Positions 1 to 8,416 of a stretch of 36,322 nt of DNA are shown piece after piece. A program made the translations under genes and the position numbers. Positions within the stretch are counted from its first letter, which is position 1. Every line of letters starts with the position of its first letter. Source of the DNA: Nocardioides sp. (lineage in GTDB: Bacteria > Actinomycetota > Actinomycetes > Propionibacteriales > Nocardioidaceae); contig NZ_JAEMSS010000020.1 in assembly GCF_016462705.1 (NCBI RefSeq), positions 1 to 36,322 on the forward strand. Reading direction: 5' to 3'. The notes under the pieces are model-generated. The model did no database searches. It saw nothing but the letters and a program-made list of their open reading frames with translations, and was not told the DNA's origin.

Positions 1-2
1 TC

Positions 3-464
3 CAGCCCGGCTCGAGCATCATGCCCGGCAAGGTCAACCCGGTCCTGCCCGAGGCGACGCTGATGGTCTGCTTCCAGGTCATGGGCAACGACGCCGCCGT
101 GGCCGCGGCCGGGGCGAGCGGGAGCTTCGAGCTCAACGTCGCGATGCCCGTCATCGCCCGCAACGTCCTCGAGTCGACCCGGCTGCTCGCCGCCGCCTCC
201 CGCCTGCTGGCCACCAGGTGCGTCGACGGCATCACCGCCGATGCCGAGCGGATGCGCACCTACGCCGAGTCCTCGCCGTCGGTCGTGACGCCGCTCAACA
301 AGTACATCGGCTACGAGGCCGCCGCCAAGGTCGCCAAGCAGGCGCTCGCCGACGGCGCCACCATCCGTGAGACCGTGCTCCGGCTCGGGTTCGTGGAGCG
401 GGGGGAGCTCACCGAGGAGCAGCTCGACGAGGCCCTCGACGTGGAGTCGATGACCCGACCGTGA
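3..464 (+). CDS. fumC: Fumarate hydratase class II, C-terminal part (5' end outside window)
   Basis: The gene enters from the left edge and only about the last 153 residues are present. The first visible residues give the aspartase/fumarase signature [11 protein letters not shown], the mobile loop that closes over the active site in this superfamily. The rest matches the C-terminal helical part of class II fumarase, including [19 protein letters not shown]. The enzyme interconverts fumarate and malate in the cytoplasmic TCA cycle and needs no iron-sulfur cluster. Other superfamily members (aspartase, argininosuccinate lyase) share the signature, but the C-terminal sequence and the proximity to phoH, as in M. 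tuberculosis Rv1098c/Rv1095, favour fumarase. The stop overlaps the next start by four bases (GTGA), so the methyltransferase downstream is probably translationally coupled. Confidence 0.93.
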   Translation, partial: QPGSSIMPGKVNPVLPEATLMVCFQVMGNDAAVAAAGASGSFELNVAMPVIARNVLESTRLLAAASRLLATRCVDGITADAERMRTYAESSPSVVTPLNKYIGYEAAAKVAKQALADGATIRETVLRLGFVERGELTEEQLDEALDVESMTRP

Positions 465-1174
465 ACGACCCCGACCACGTCCGTGACCAGTACGCCACCG
501 AGGGCAGCCTCCAGACGCGTACGAGCGTCTGGCGGCCCGGTCCGTCGGGGGTCGAGCCGCAGGATCTGGTCGTCGCCGAGGTGCGGGCGGCACTGCCCAC
601 CGGCGGCGGCATGCCGGACGTCCTCGAGGTCGGGTGCGGCACCGGCTACTTCGCAGCGCGGCTCCAGGCCGAGCTGCCGGGGATCGCGCTGCTGGCGGTC
701 GACCAGTCACCCCGGTTCGTCGAGCTCACGCGCGAGCGCGGCGTCCCGGCCCAGCTCCAGGACGTCCAGCACCTGCTCGCTCCCGACGCGTCCTACGACG
801 TGGTGCTGGCGCTGTGGATGCTCTACCACGTCCGCGACCTCGACCGCGGCCTCGCGGAGGTTCGCAGGGTGCTCCGTCCAGGAGGCACGTTCATCGCGGT
901 GACCAACGGCGACGAGCACGTCGCCGACCTGCGGCGCGACGCCGGTGGCGACGCCGTACGGACGACGTTCAGCCGGGAGAACGGCGAGGGCGCGCTCCGC
1001 CGGCACTTCGACCGGGTGACCCGGCAGGACGTCGAGACCCGGGCGGTCTTCCCCGACCGGGACGCGGCCCTGGCCTACCTCGAGTCGTCGGGAGAGGATC
1101 TGGCCTGGTCGCCGCCCGATGGCGGATGGCCGCGCGAGTACGCCGGCCAGGTCACCGTCTTCACGGCGACGTAG
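461..1174 (+). CDS. Class I SAM-dependent methyltransferase
   Basis: This 237-residue protein has the SAM-binding motif [10 protein letters not shown] at residues 54-62, an acidic residue at the end of strand 2 (LLAVDQSPR), a [12 protein letters not shown] strand-4 segment, and the post-motif [12 protein letters not shown]. That is the Methyltransf_11/UbiE-like pattern of small-molecule methyltransferases. The substrate cannot be read from sequence. The GTG start lies inside the fumC stop (GTGA overlap), so it is probably cotranscribed with fumC, although no functional link is evident. It runs convergent to the secreted transglycosylase gene with an 18-bp gap. The fold is certain; the role is unknown. 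Confidence 0.85.
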   Translation: MNDPDHVRDQYATEGSLQTRTSVWRPGPSGVEPQDLVVAEVRAALPTGGGMPDVLEVGCGTGYFAARLQAELPGIALLAVDQSPRFVELTRERGVPAQLQDVQHLLAPDASYDVVLALWMLYHVRDLDRGLAEVRRVLRPGGTFIAVTNGDEHVADLRRDAGGDAVRTTFSRENGEGALRRHFDRVTRQDVETRAVFPDRDAALAYLESSGEDLAWSPPDGGWPREYAGQVTVFTAT

Positions 1175-1192
1175 CGACGTCCGGCAGCCGGC

Positions 1193-1930
1193 TCAGTACC
1201 AGCCGCGGCTCTGGCTGTGCCCCCAGGCGGAGCACGGCGAGCCGTAGCGGTCCTCGATGTAGCCGAGACCCCACCGGATCTGGGTGACCGGGTTGGTCGC
1301 CCAGTCGGCACCGGCCGAGGACATCTTGGATCCGGGCAGGGCCTGCGGGATCCCGTAGGCCGACGAGCTGGGGTTGTCCGCGGTGACGCTCCAGTTGGAC
1401 TCGCGGGTCCACAGCGAGTCGAGGCAGCCGAACTGGTCCTCGCTGAACCCGAACTCGGCCAGGAGCGCCCGCGCGATCGTGCGCGGGTCCTCGTCGGAGA
1501 GGTCCTCGGTGCGGGTCATCGCGTTGACGGTCGCGCCGCCGACCTCGAGCAGGTCCGCCTTGGCCGGGTCGGCCGCGTCCCGGCGGTCCGAGCGGGTCAC
1601 CAGGTCGTCGCGCGAGGCCTCGAGGGCCGCGGTGTCGATCCCCCCGGACGTGGCGTCGGTCGCGCCGGTGGTGTCGGTCGCGCCGCCGGCGGCGGAGTCG
1701 TCGCCCGTCGCCGCCGCCAGGTCACCGGCGGCCGGGGCCAGCTCCTCCGGGCCGTCGGCCGAGTCCCCCAGCCCCACCAGGGCGCCGCCGCTCACGGCCA
1801 GGCCGGTGCCGACGACCGCCATCGCGGACAGCGTCAACGACGAGCGCAGAGCCGCCCTCGGGGCGCGCCTCGACGACGGGGCGCGGTGCTTCGGCTCGTG
1901 CTTCAGCACCTTGTCAGGGCGGGTCGACAC
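1193..1930 (-). CDS. Secreted lytic transglycosylase-like (SLT/Rpf-type) protein
   Basis: This 245-residue protein has a basic N-terminus, one hydrophobic segment at about residues 29-55 (signal peptide or anchor), a low-complexity Ala/Thr/Gly/Asp linker to about residue 100, and a C-terminal lysozyme-like domain of about 80 residues. The domain contains WTRESNW with the likely catalytic Glu near residue 177, AYGIPQALPGSKM, and NPVTQIRWGLGYIEDRYG, typical of actinobacterial SLT proteins. Two cysteines (about 169 and 233) could form a disulfide. It probably cleaves peptidoglycan outside the membrane. The GTG start at 1930 has no good ribosome-binding site; an in-frame GTG seven codons later is an alternative. 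I found no recognisable c-di-AMP riboswitch in the 156 bp upstream. Confidence 0.82.
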   Translation of the reverse strand: MSTRPDKVLKHEPKHRAPSSRRAPRAALRSSLTLSAMAVVGTGLAVSGGALVGLGDSADGPEELAPAAGDLAAATGDDSAAGGATDTTGATDATSGGIDTAALEASRDDLVTRSDRRDAADPAKADLLEVGGATVNAMTRTEDLSDEDPRTIARALLAEFGFSEDQFGCLDSLWTRESNWSVTADNPSSSAYGIPQALPGSKMSSAGADWATNPVTQIRWGLGYIEDRYGSPCSAWGHSQSRGWY

Positions 1931-2086
1931 AGGCAGGACAACTCACTGTCGGGGACTCGGTTACGGACAGGTCACGGGCTCGGCGCCTGGCCCACCATGC
2001 CCGACGACGGGGAGGGCTGCAAACCGACCGCGACGACGACTGGGGAGGGCCTCGTCACACGGGCAACAGAGGTCACAGCAGCCACG

Positions 2087-3391
2087 TCAGAGCGTGACGT
2101 TCTCCAGCATCTCGGTGACCAGGGCCGCGATCGGGGAGCGCTCCGACCTGGTCAGCGTGACGTGGGCGAACAGCGGGTGCCCCTTGAGCTTCTCGACCAC
2201 GGCCACCACCCCGTCGTGGCGGCCGACCCGCAGGTTGTCCCGTTGGGCCACGTCGTGGGTGAGCACGACCTTGGAATTGGCCCCGATCCGGGAGAGGACG
2301 GTGAGCAGCACGTTGCGCTCCAGCGACTGCGCCTCGTCGACGATGACGTAGGCGTCGTGCAGGGACCGGCCCCGGATGTGGGTCAGCGGGAGGACCTCGA
2401 GCATCCCGCGGTCGAGGACGTGCTCGATGACGTCGCGCGAGGTGATGGCGCCCAGCGTGTCGAAGACCGCCTGGGCCCAGGGCCCCATCTTCTCCGACTC
2501 GGACCCGGGGAGGTAGCCGAGCTCCTGGCCGCCCACCGCGAACAGCGGCCGGAACACGACGACCTTCTTGTGCTGCCCGCGCTCCATGGTGGCCTCGAGC
2601 CCGGCGCAGAGCGCCAGGGCCGACTTGCCGGTGCCGGCGCGGCCGCCGAGAGACACGATGCCGACCTCGGGGTCGAGCAGCATCTCCAGCGCGATCCGCT
2701 GCTCGGCGGACCGGCCGTGGATGCCGAACGCCTCCCGGTCGCCGCGCACCAGGTGGACCTGCTTGTCGGGGCCGACCCGGCCCAGGGCGGTGCCCCGCTC
2801 GGACAGCAGCACGAGGCCCTGGTGGCACGGCAGCTCGCGAGCGGCGGGCAGGTCGAGCGTGCCGTCGTCGTAGAGCTCGTCGAGGTCCGCGCTCTCGACC
2901 TCCAGCTCGGCCATTCCCGAGTAGCCGGTGTCGGAGTCGTTGATCGTCTCGCCGCGGTACTCCTGGGCGTCGAGGCCCACGGCCGACGCCTTGATCCGCA
3001 GCGGGAGGTCCTTGCTCACCAGGGTGACGTCGGCGCCGTCGTTGGCCAGGTTGCGCGCGACCGCCAGGATCCGGGTGTCGTTGTCCCCGAGCCGGAAGCC
3101 CGACGGCAGCGACTCGGCGTCGGTGTGGTTGAGCTCGACGCGGAGCGTGCCGCCGAGCTCGCCGACCGGGACCGGCTCGTCCAGGCGGCCGTGGGTCACC
3201 CGCATCTCGTCCAGCATCCGCAGCGCCGCGCGCGCGAAGTAGCCGAGCTCGGGGTGGTGCCGCTTGCCCTCCAGCTCGGTGATGACGACGACCGGGAGCA
3301 CGACCTCGTGCTCCTCGAAGCGGCGCAGTGCGCCCGGGTCGGCGAGCAGCACGCTGGTGTCGAGGACATAGGTGCGGACGGAGTCGGGCAC
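2087..3391 (-). CDS. phoH2: PIN domain-PhoH family ATPase (PhoH2 type)
   Basis: The 434-residue protein joins an N-terminal PIN nuclease domain ([15 protein letters not shown] at the start, further acidic residues in ITELEGKR and [11 protein letters not shown]) to a C-terminal PhoH ATPase. Walker A is GRAGTGKS at about 250-257 and Walker B VIVDEA at about 349-354. Length and order match PhoH2, the toxin-like RNA helicase/RNase described in mycobacteria. I start it at GTG 3391, because AAGGTGG lies 6 bases upstream and PIN homology begins at once; the frame stays open to 3520, but the extra 43 residues look like leader sequence. It lies downstream of uppS on the same strand after a 275-bp gap, so it probably has its own promoter. 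I see no antitoxin gene beside it. Confidence 0.92.
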   Translation of the reverse strand: MPDSVRTYVLDTSVLLADPGALRRFEEHEVVLPVVVITELEGKRHHPELGYFARAALRMLDEMRVTHGRLDEPVPVGELGGTLRVELNHTDAESLPSGFRLGDNDTRILAVARNLANDGADVTLVSKDLPLRIKASAVGLDAQEYRGETINDSDTGYSGMAELEVESADLDELYDDGTLDLPAARELPCHQGLVLLSERGTALGRVGPDKQVHLVRGDREAFGIHGRSAEQRIALEMLLDPEVGIVSLGGRAGTGKSALALCAGLEATMERGQHKKVVVFRPLFAVGGQELGYLPGSESEKMGPWAQAVFDTLGAITSRDVIEHVLDRGMLEVLPLTHIRGRSLHDAYVIVDEAQSLERNVLLTVLSRIGANSKVVLTHDVAQRDNLRVGRHDGVVAVVEKLKGHPLFAHVTLTRSERSPIAALVTEMLENVTL

Positions 3392-3666
3392 GGTGCCACC
3401 TTCGTCGGCCGGCGCAGCGCACTCCACGCCCCGGCCCTCGTTCAGCTGCGCGGACCGGGTAGGAGCCCGGAGACCGGAGTGCCGGCCCCCTCGTACGCCG
3501 GGCAGGTCCTGGTGGACCACCTGGTCGTACTGCAGTCGTGATGGGTCACGCCCGGGCCTCCCGATTCAGTGAGCTTCCCCACTCACCGATATGCCGAAAG
3601 TACGCCGCGCGCCCGTCCCACCAGGGGAGGACACGCCCGACCCCGGGGTGAACGGCAGGGGAACGC
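3392..3666 (-). other. 275-bp intergenic region upstream of phoH
   Basis: No coding sequence is evident here. Read leftward from uppS, it holds a possible -10 box TACTTT (complement of 3597-3602) and a short hairpin, GTGAG/CTCAC with an 8-base loop, at 3569-3586. If that -10 is used, phoH would have a leader of roughly 200 bases. I found no recognised riboswitch core and no U-tract terminator. Confidence 0.3.
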
Positions 3667-4440
3667 TCAGGCCCCGAACCGGCGCTCGCGCTGGGCGTAG
3701 GCACGGATCGCGCGGAGGAAGTCGACGCGCCGGAAGTCGGGCCAGTAGGCCTCGCAGAAGTAGAACTCCGACTTCGCGCTCTGCCAGAGCAGGAACCCGC
3801 CCAGGCGCTGCTCCCCCGACGTGCGGATCACCAGGTCGGGGTCGGGCTGGCCCTTGGTGTAGAGGTGGTCGGCGATGTGCTCGACGTCGATGATCTGGGC
3901 GAGCTCCTCCAGGGACGTCCCGCGGCCGGCGTGCTCCTGGAGCAGCGACCGCACCGCGTCCGCGATCTCTCGGCGACCGCCGTAGCCGACGGCGATGTTG
4001 ACGAGCATCCCGTCGACGTCGCGGGTCGCCTCCTCGGCGGCCTTGAGCTTCTCGGCGGTCGTGGACGGCAGCAGGTCGAGCGCGCCGACCGGGTGCAACC
4101 GCCAGCGCCGCTGCTCGGCCAGCGAGTCGACCGAGGTCTCGATGATCTCCAGCAGCGGGGTCAGCTCGCGGGCCGGCCGGTTGAGGTTGTCGGTCGACAG
4201 CAGCCACAGCGTGACCACCTGGATGCCGACCTCGTCGCACCAGCCGAGGAGGGGCTGGATGTTGTCGGCCCCCGCCTGGTGGCCGTGCGCGGTGTCCGCG
4301 CCCACCGACTTGGCCCAGCGGCGGTTGCCGTCGAGCATCACGCCGACGTGCTGCGGGATGTTGTCCGGCATCTTGCGGAGCATCCGCGCCTCGTACGCCG
4401 GGTAGAGGACCCGTCGCAGGCCGTGCTTCCAGTCCGCCAC
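3667..4440 (-). CDS. uppS: Isoprenyl transferase (cis-prenyltransferase, short-chain Z-FPP synthase type)
   Basis: The 257-residue protein has the cis-prenyltransferase signature MLDGNRRWAKS, with the catalytic Asp, and the C-terminal motif DPDLVIRTSGEQRLGGFLLW. It condenses isopentenyl diphosphate with an allylic diphosphate in cis, toward the lipid carrier of wall synthesis. Sequence and neighbourhood resemble M. tuberculosis Rv1086, which makes short-chain Z,E-FPP (LLSTDNLNRP here, LLSTENLQR there), rather than the decaprenyl enzyme. I start it at GTG 4440. A TACGAT box six bases upstream suggests a leaderless mRNA; the frame remains open further upstream, but that stretch is antisense to the hemolysin III gene. 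It is divergent from that gene, as in M. tuberculosis. Confidence 0.92.
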   Translation of the reverse strand: MADWKHGLRRVLYPAYEARMLRKMPDNIPQHVGVMLDGNRRWAKSVGADTAHGHQAGADNIQPLLGWCDEVGIQVVTLWLLSTDNLNRPARELTPLLEIIETSVDSLAEQRRWRLHPVGALDLLPSTTAEKLKAAEEATRDVDGMLVNIAVGYGGRREIADAVRSLLQEHAGRGTSLEELAQIIDVEHIADHLYTKGQPDPDLVIRTSGEQRLGGFLLWQSAKSEFYFCEAYWPDFRRVDFLRAIRAYAQRERRFGA

Positions 4441-4446
4441 AGGCTG

Positions 4447-4452
4447 ATCGTA
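4447..4452 (-). promoter_or_regulatory. -10 box of leaderless uppS promoter
   Basis: TACGAT on the minus strand ends six bases before GTG 4440, which would put transcription start at the start codon. No clear -35 is visible and there is no ribosome-binding site, as usual for leaderless actinobacterial genes. Confidence 0.5.
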
Positions 4453-4518
4453 CTGACGGACTCCGGTGCGACCGGGTGATTGTCGTCGCTTTGTCGTCTG
4501 GGGTTCAGCCCGTACGGG

Positions 4519-4524
4519 TACGTT
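4519..4524 (+). promoter_or_regulatory. -10 box of leaderless hemolysin III gene promoter
   Basis: TACGTT lies exactly six bases before ATG 4531. With the mirror arrangement for uppS, both divergent genes in this 90-bp region look leaderless. Confidence 0.5.
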
Positions 4525-4530
4525 CAGGGC

Positions 4531-5262
4531 ATGAGCAACCCGGTGCCTGATGCCCTGCGCGCCGGGATCGACCACCTCCAGGAGTCGCTCCACGACACGC
4601 TGGCGGACATCAAGCCCAAGCTCCGGGGCTGGCTGCACCTCGGAACCGTGCCCCTGGCGCTCGCCGGCGGCATCGTCCTGATCGCCCTCTCGCCGACGAC
4701 CACCACCCGGATCGGCTCGGTCGTCTTCACGCTCTCGGCGCTGCTGCTGTTCACCGTCTCGGCGATCTACCACACCGGCACGTGGTCCCCCCGGACCTGG
4801 GCGTTCCTGCGCCGGTTCGACCACTCCAACGTCTTCGTCCTCATCGCCGGCTCCTACACGCCGTTCGCGCTGCTGTTCCTCGAGGGGACCCAGCGCACGG
4901 TCCTGCTCACCGCCGTCTGGGGAGGCGCCATCCTCGGCGTCCTGTTCCGGGTGTTCTGGACCGATGCTCCCCGGTGGCTCTACACCCCGATCTACGTGGC
5001 CCTGGGCTGGGCCGCGGTCTTCTTCATCCCCGGGTTCTTCGAGGGCGCCAAGTCGCTCGCCGGCGGGCTCGGCGTCGCCGCGTTCATCATGATCGTGGTC
5101 GGCGGCGGCCTCTACACGCTCGGTGGTGCCGTCTACGGCTTCAAGTTCCCCAACCCGTCACCGCGCTACTTCGGCTTCCACGAGGTCTTCCACACCTTCA
5201 CGGTGCTGGCCTTCGCCGCGCACTACGTCGGCGTGTCGATGGCGACGTACAGCCTGCGGTAG
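4531..5262 (+). CDS. trhA: Hemolysin III / PAQR family membrane protein (TrhA-like)
   Basis: This 243-residue integral membrane protein has about seven hydrophobic segments after a short amphipathic N-terminus. It shows the PAQR/hemolysin III hallmarks: SAIYHTGTWSP after the second segment, with a conserved Ser and His, and the C-terminal HEVFHTF plus AAHYVG histidines. These form a metal site of the alkaline-ceramidase-like fold. Bacterial members have been linked to membrane energetics and fluidity; hemolysis is not established for most. I choose ATG 4531 rather than the in-frame ATG 4480, because the TACGTT box and family length fit. It ends five bases from the convergent aldehyde dehydrogenase gene. 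The M. tuberculosis positional counterpart is Rv1085c. Confidence 0.9.
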   Translation: MSNPVPDALRAGIDHLQESLHDTLADIKPKLRGWLHLGTVPLALAGGIVLIALSPTTTTRIGSVVFTLSALLLFTVSAIYHTGTWSPRTWAFLRRFDHSNVFVLIAGSYTPFALLFLEGTQRTVLLTAVWGGAILGVLFRVFWTDAPRWLYTPIYVALGWAAVFFIPGFFEGAKSLAGGLGVAAFIMIVVGGGLYTLGGAVYGFKFPNPSPRYFGFHEVFHTFTVLAFAAHYVGVSMATYSLR

Positions 5263-5267
5263 CTGGG

Positions 5268-6767
5268 TCAGGGCTTCGGGATCGTCGTCCCGCGCCCGTG
5301 CAGCACCGTGATCAGCTGCGCCAGCTGGGACTCCGCCTTCTCCGTGCGCGAGAACGACGTCAGTGCGAGCAGCGGCTTGAACCGCTGCCGGGCGATCGCC
5401 TTGGCGTAGGTGAACTCCTTGAGGCCGTCCGGGCCGTGGATGCGGCCGAAGCCTGAGTCGCCGACGCCACCGAAGGGCAGCGACGGGACGCCGGCGAAGG
5501 TGATCACGCCGTTGACGGCGGTCATGCCCGAGCGGATCCGGGAGGCCAGCTCCATGCCGCGCTCCTTGGAGAAGACCGTCGAGGCGAGGCCGTAGCGGGT
5601 CGCGTTGGTCCGCTCGACCGCCTCGTCCATGTCGCGGACCCTGGCGACGGTCATGGTCGGCCCGAAGGTCTCCTCCTGCACCGCGAGCGAGTCCTCGGGG
5701 ACGTCGACGAGGATCGTCGGCTGCACGAAGCGCTCCCCCACGGCGTCCGCGCCACCGATGAGGGCGCGGCCCCCGCGGTCGAGGGCGTCCTGGATGTGCC
5801 GCCGGATCACGTCCAGCTGGCCGGGCATGGTGATCGGGCCGATCGGCGAGTCCGGCCCGTCGTAGGCGCGCAGGTCCTTGGCCTTGTCGACCAGCTCGGC
5901 CAGGAAGTCGTCGTAGACCCGCTCGTGCACGTAGATGCGCTCCACGCCGGTACAGGTCTGGCCGGCGTTGGCGCAGGCGCCCCAGAGCGCTGCGTCCGCG
6001 GCGGCCTCGAGGTCGGCGTCGTGGTCGACCAGCAGCGCATCCTTGCCGCCGGCCTCGATGATCACCGGGGTGAGGGTCTCGGCGCAGGCCGCCATCACCT
6101 TCTTTCCGGTCGCTGTCGAGCCGGTGAACGCGACCTTGCCGACGCCGGCGGCGCAGAGCGCGGCGCCCGTCTCGCCGTAGCCGGTGACCACCTGCAGGAC
6201 GGGACGGCCGACCGACTCCAGGAACGTCCGGGCCAGCCACTCCGCGACACCGGGGGTGTACTCCGACGGCTTGAACACCACGGCGTTGCCGGCCGCCAGC
6301 GCGTAGGCGATCGACCCCATCGGCGTGAAGACCGGGTAGTTCCAGGGCCCGATCACCCCGACCACACCGAGCGGCCGGTACTCGACGTACGCCGCCTGGT
6401 TGGCCATCACCAGCCCGCTCGGCACCTTGCGGCGCTTGAGGACGTTCTCCGCGTGCGACGCGGCCCAGGACAGGTGGTCGATCGCCAGGGCGCACTCGAG
6501 CATCGCGTCACCGTGCGGCTTCCCGGTCTCGGCGTGCATCAGGTCGGCGAGCTGGGCGACCCGCCTGGTCATGGCGCCCTTCCAGGTCTGGAGGTGCCGC
6601 TCGCGTTCGTCGAAGGACAGCCCGCCCCACCACGCGGCCTCGTCCCTGGCGCGCTCGACGACGGCCCGGACGTCGTCGGCGGTGTGGACCGGGTGGGTCC
6701 CGACGACGTCGCCGCTGCGCGGGTTGAGCGACTCGAACGTCGTCGCGCGTGCCTCGGTCGTGGTCAC
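5268..6767 (-). CDS. Aldehyde dehydrogenase family protein
   Basis: This 499-residue NAD(P)-dependent aldehyde dehydrogenase oxidises an aldehyde to the carboxylic acid. Visible active-site elements are PWNYP (Asn143), FTGSTATGKKV in the cofactor loop, the general base Glu238 in IIEAGGKDA, and the nucleophile Cys272 in NAGQTCTG. The family resembles succinate-semialdehyde and long-chain aldehyde dehydrogenases; the substrate is not decidable. The GTG start at 6767 has a strong ribosome-binding site (AAGGAGGACCA) and overlaps the GMC oxidoreductase stop by four bases, so the two are coupled. The GMC enzyme should produce the aldehyde that this enzyme removes. Confidence 0.93.
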   Translation of the reverse strand: MTTTEARATTFESLNPRSGDVVGTHPVHTADDVRAVVERARDEAAWWGGLSFDERERHLQTWKGAMTRRVAQLADLMHAETGKPHGDAMLECALAIDHLSWAASHAENVLKRRKVPSGLVMANQAAYVEYRPLGVVGVIGPWNYPVFTPMGSIAYALAAGNAVVFKPSEYTPGVAEWLARTFLESVGRPVLQVVTGYGETGAALCAAGVGKVAFTGSTATGKKVMAACAETLTPVIIEAGGKDALLVDHDADLEAAADAALWGACANAGQTCTGVERIYVHERVYDDFLAELVDKAKDLRAYDGPDSPIGPITMPGQLDVIRRHIQDALDRGGRALIGGADAVGERFVQPTILVDVPEDSLAVQEETFGPTMTVARVRDMDEAVERTNATRYGLASTVFSKERGMELASRIRSGMTAVNGVITFAGVPSLPFGGVGDSGFGRIHGPDGLKEFTYAKAIARQRFKPLLALTSFSRTEKAESQLAQLITVLHGRGTTIPKP

Positions 6768-8347
6768 TGGTCCTCCTTGATGAGGTCGGCGGCCTTCTCG
6801 CCGATCATGATCGTGGGCGCGTTGGTGTTGCCGCGGACGACGGCGGGCATCACCGACGCGTCGGCCACGCGCAGCCCGCTGACGCCGCGGACCCGCAGCT
6901 GCGGGTCGACGACGGCGTCCTCCCCCGTGCCCATCGCGCAGGTCGAGGTCGGGTGGTAGAGCGTCTGCGCCCACCGTCGGGCGTGCTCGACGAGGTCCTC
7001 GTCGGTGGGCGCGTCGGGCAGGTTCCAGGGCCGGGTGACGAAGCCGCCGAGGGCGCCTTGGGTGCAGATCTCCCAGGTACGCCGCAGCCCGGCCAGCATC
7101 GCGTCGAGGTCGACCTGGTCCTCGAAGTAGGCCGCCTCGATCTCCGGGTACCATCCCGGGTCGGCCGAACGCAGCCGGACGTGCCCGCGGCTCCGCACGT
7201 TGACCAGCGTGGCGGCGGCGGTCACCATCCGCCGCTCGGGCTCGTGCAGACCGTTGTCGTAGAAGCCGGACGGCGCCAGGTGGATCTGGAGGTCAGGGGC
7301 GGGCAACCCCTCTCGGCTGGAGAAGAACGCCCCCGCCTCGCCGATGTTGGAGGCCAGTGGCCCGGTGCCGCGCGCCTTCCACCGGGCGAAGTTGGCGAGG
7401 TTGTTGAGCTGCGCCAGGTCGGTGGTGCCGTGCGTGTCCCACAACAACGGCACGACCGGGTGGTCCTGGAGGTTGGCGCCGACCCCGGCGAGGTCCACCG
7501 TGACCTCGATGCCGACCTCGGCCAGGTGGGAGGCCGGGCCGATGCCGGAGAGCAGGAGCAGCTGCGGGCTGTTGATGGCGCCGCCGCAGAGGACGACCTC
7601 GCGGCGGGCGACCACGCTGTGCTCGCGGCCGCGCTCACGGAAGGTCACCCCCGTCGCCCGCTCGCCCTCGACGTCGACGCGGGCGGCCAGGGCACGAGTG
7701 GTGACGGTGAGGTTGGGCCGCGACCGGGCCGGCTTGAGGAAGGCGTCGTACGTCGACCAGCGCCGCCCCCTCTTGCAGGTGACCTGGTAGAGCCCGGCCC
7801 CCTCCTGATGAGCGCCGTTGAAGTCGTCGGTCGGCTTGAGTCCGGCGCTCACGGCGCTGTCGACGAACGCGTGGCTCAGCTCGTGGGTGTACGTGCGGTC
7901 CTCGACGAGCAGCGGGCCCGACCGCCCGTGCAGCGGCGCGCCGAGCCGGGTGTTGCCCTCGGACCTGACGAAGTAGGGCAGCACGTCGTCGAAGCCCCAC
8001 CCGGTGGCGCCGTACTGGTCGCGCCACGAGTCGTAGTCGGCACGGTTGCCGCGGATGTAGATCATCGCGTTCATCGACGAGCAGCCGCCGAGCGCCTTCA
8101 TCCGCGGCCAGTAGGCACGACGGCCGTGCAGCTGCTTCTGCTCGGTCGTCGTGTAGTTCCAGTCCCACTTGGTCTTGAACAGCGAGGAGAACGCGGCGGG
8201 GACGGCGACCTCGTCGGCGCCCTCGGTCTCGCCGCCCGCCTCGAGGAGCAGGACGGTGACCCTCGGGTCCTCGGACAGCCGGGCCGCGAGCACGGCGCCG
8301 GCGCTACCCGCTCCGACGATGACGTAGTCGTACGACCGTTCCGGCAT
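6764..8347 (-). CDS. GMC family FAD-dependent alcohol oxidoreductase (choline dehydrogenase-like)
   Basis: The 527-residue flavoprotein begins with the FAD-binding dinucleotide fold VGAGSAG at residues 11-17 and has GMC signatures including GGCSSMNAMIYIRGN and GGAINSPQLLLLSGIGP. The C-terminal catalytic His is about residue 465 (LYHPTSTCAMG) and Asn about 509 (RGNTNAPT), the same 44-residue spacing as the His/Asn pair of choline oxidase. It should oxidise an alcohol to an aldehyde, with oxygen or an electron carrier as acceptor. It is first in a two-gene operon with the aldehyde dehydrogenase. A TAGGTT box seven bases before ATG suggests a leaderless message. It diverges from the esterase-monooxygenase pair. 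Confidence 0.92.
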   Translation of the reverse strand: MPERSYDYVIVGAGSAGAVLAARLSEDPRVTVLLLEAGGETEGADEVAVPAAFSSLFKTKWDWNYTTTEQKQLHGRRAYWPRMKALGGCSSMNAMIYIRGNRADYDSWRDQYGATGWGFDDVLPYFVRSEGNTRLGAPLHGRSGPLLVEDRTYTHELSHAFVDSAVSAGLKPTDDFNGAHQEGAGLYQVTCKRGRRWSTYDAFLKPARSRPNLTVTTRALAARVDVEGERATGVTFRERGREHSVVARREVVLCGGAINSPQLLLLSGIGPASHLAEVGIEVTVDLAGVGANLQDHPVVPLLWDTHGTTDLAQLNNLANFARWKARGTGPLASNIGEAGAFFSSREGLPAPDLQIHLAPSGFYDNGLHEPERRMVTAAATLVNVRSRGHVRLRSADPGWYPEIEAAYFEDQVDLDAMLAGLRRTWEICTQGALGGFVTRPWNLPDAPTDEDLVEHARRWAQTLYHPTSTCAMGTGEDAVVDPQLRVRGVSGLRVADASVMPAVVRGNTNAPTIMIGEKAADLIKEDQ

Positions 8348-8354
8348 GCAGCCG

Positions 8355-8360
8355 AACCTA
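8355..8360 (-). promoter_or_regulatory. -10 box of GMC oxidoreductase promoter
   Basis: TAGGTT on the minus strand lies seven bases before ATG 8347. The palindromic operator at 8385-8404 would sit about 30-50 bases upstream, across the -35 region. Confidence 0.45.
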
Positions 8361-8384
8361 CTCGGGTCGTCCAGAGGGCTAGCC

Positions 8385-8404
8385 GGAACTAGAACGTGTT
8401 CCTA
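8385..8404. promoter_or_regulatory. Palindromic operator, TetR/KstR-like, between divergent catabolic operons
   Basis: The stretch GGAACTAGAACGTGTTCC (8385-8402) contains AAC-GT-GTT with matching G/C flanks and an outer GGAAC/GTTCC pair around eight bases. The core resembles TnnAACnnGTTnnA, the site published for the mycobacterial sterol regulator KstR, but the last position does not match. It overlaps the spacer and edge of the -10 box (TATTGT, 8403-8408) of the esterase promoter and lies upstream of the GMC promoter, so one repressor could control both operons. The regulator is not encoded in the window. Confidence 0.5.
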
Positions 8405-8408
8405 TTGT
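8403..8408 (+). promoter_or_regulatory. -10 box of esterase-monooxygenase promoter
   Basis: TATTGT lies eight bases before GTG 8417, which supports a leaderless start there rather than at the in-frame GTG 8396. The palindromic operator touches its upstream edge. Confidence 0.45.
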
Positions 8409-8416
8409 CGTCTCTC

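Noticed and set aside
1931..2086. Possible c-di-AMP (ydaO) riboswitch or CRP site upstream of the transglycosylase gene.
   Set aside because: I could not find the conserved riboswitch core. The GTCACA/GTGACG elements are direct repeats, not a proper palindrome.
2087..3391. A toxin-antitoxin pair at the PIN-PhoH gene.
   Set aside because: No short antitoxin-like frame with a ribosome-binding site precedes it in the 275-bp gap.
1217..3541. A 774-codon open frame on the plus strand, opposite the transglycosylase and PhoH genes.
   Set aside because: Its product is low-complexity (R, G, V, A, H) without domains, and the opposite strand has clear families; it comes from the GC bias at third positions.
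8385..8404. Firm assignment of the operator to KstR and of the cassette to cholesterol degradation.
   Set aside because: The outer positions of the motif do not match and no steroid gene is in the window; kept only as resemblance.
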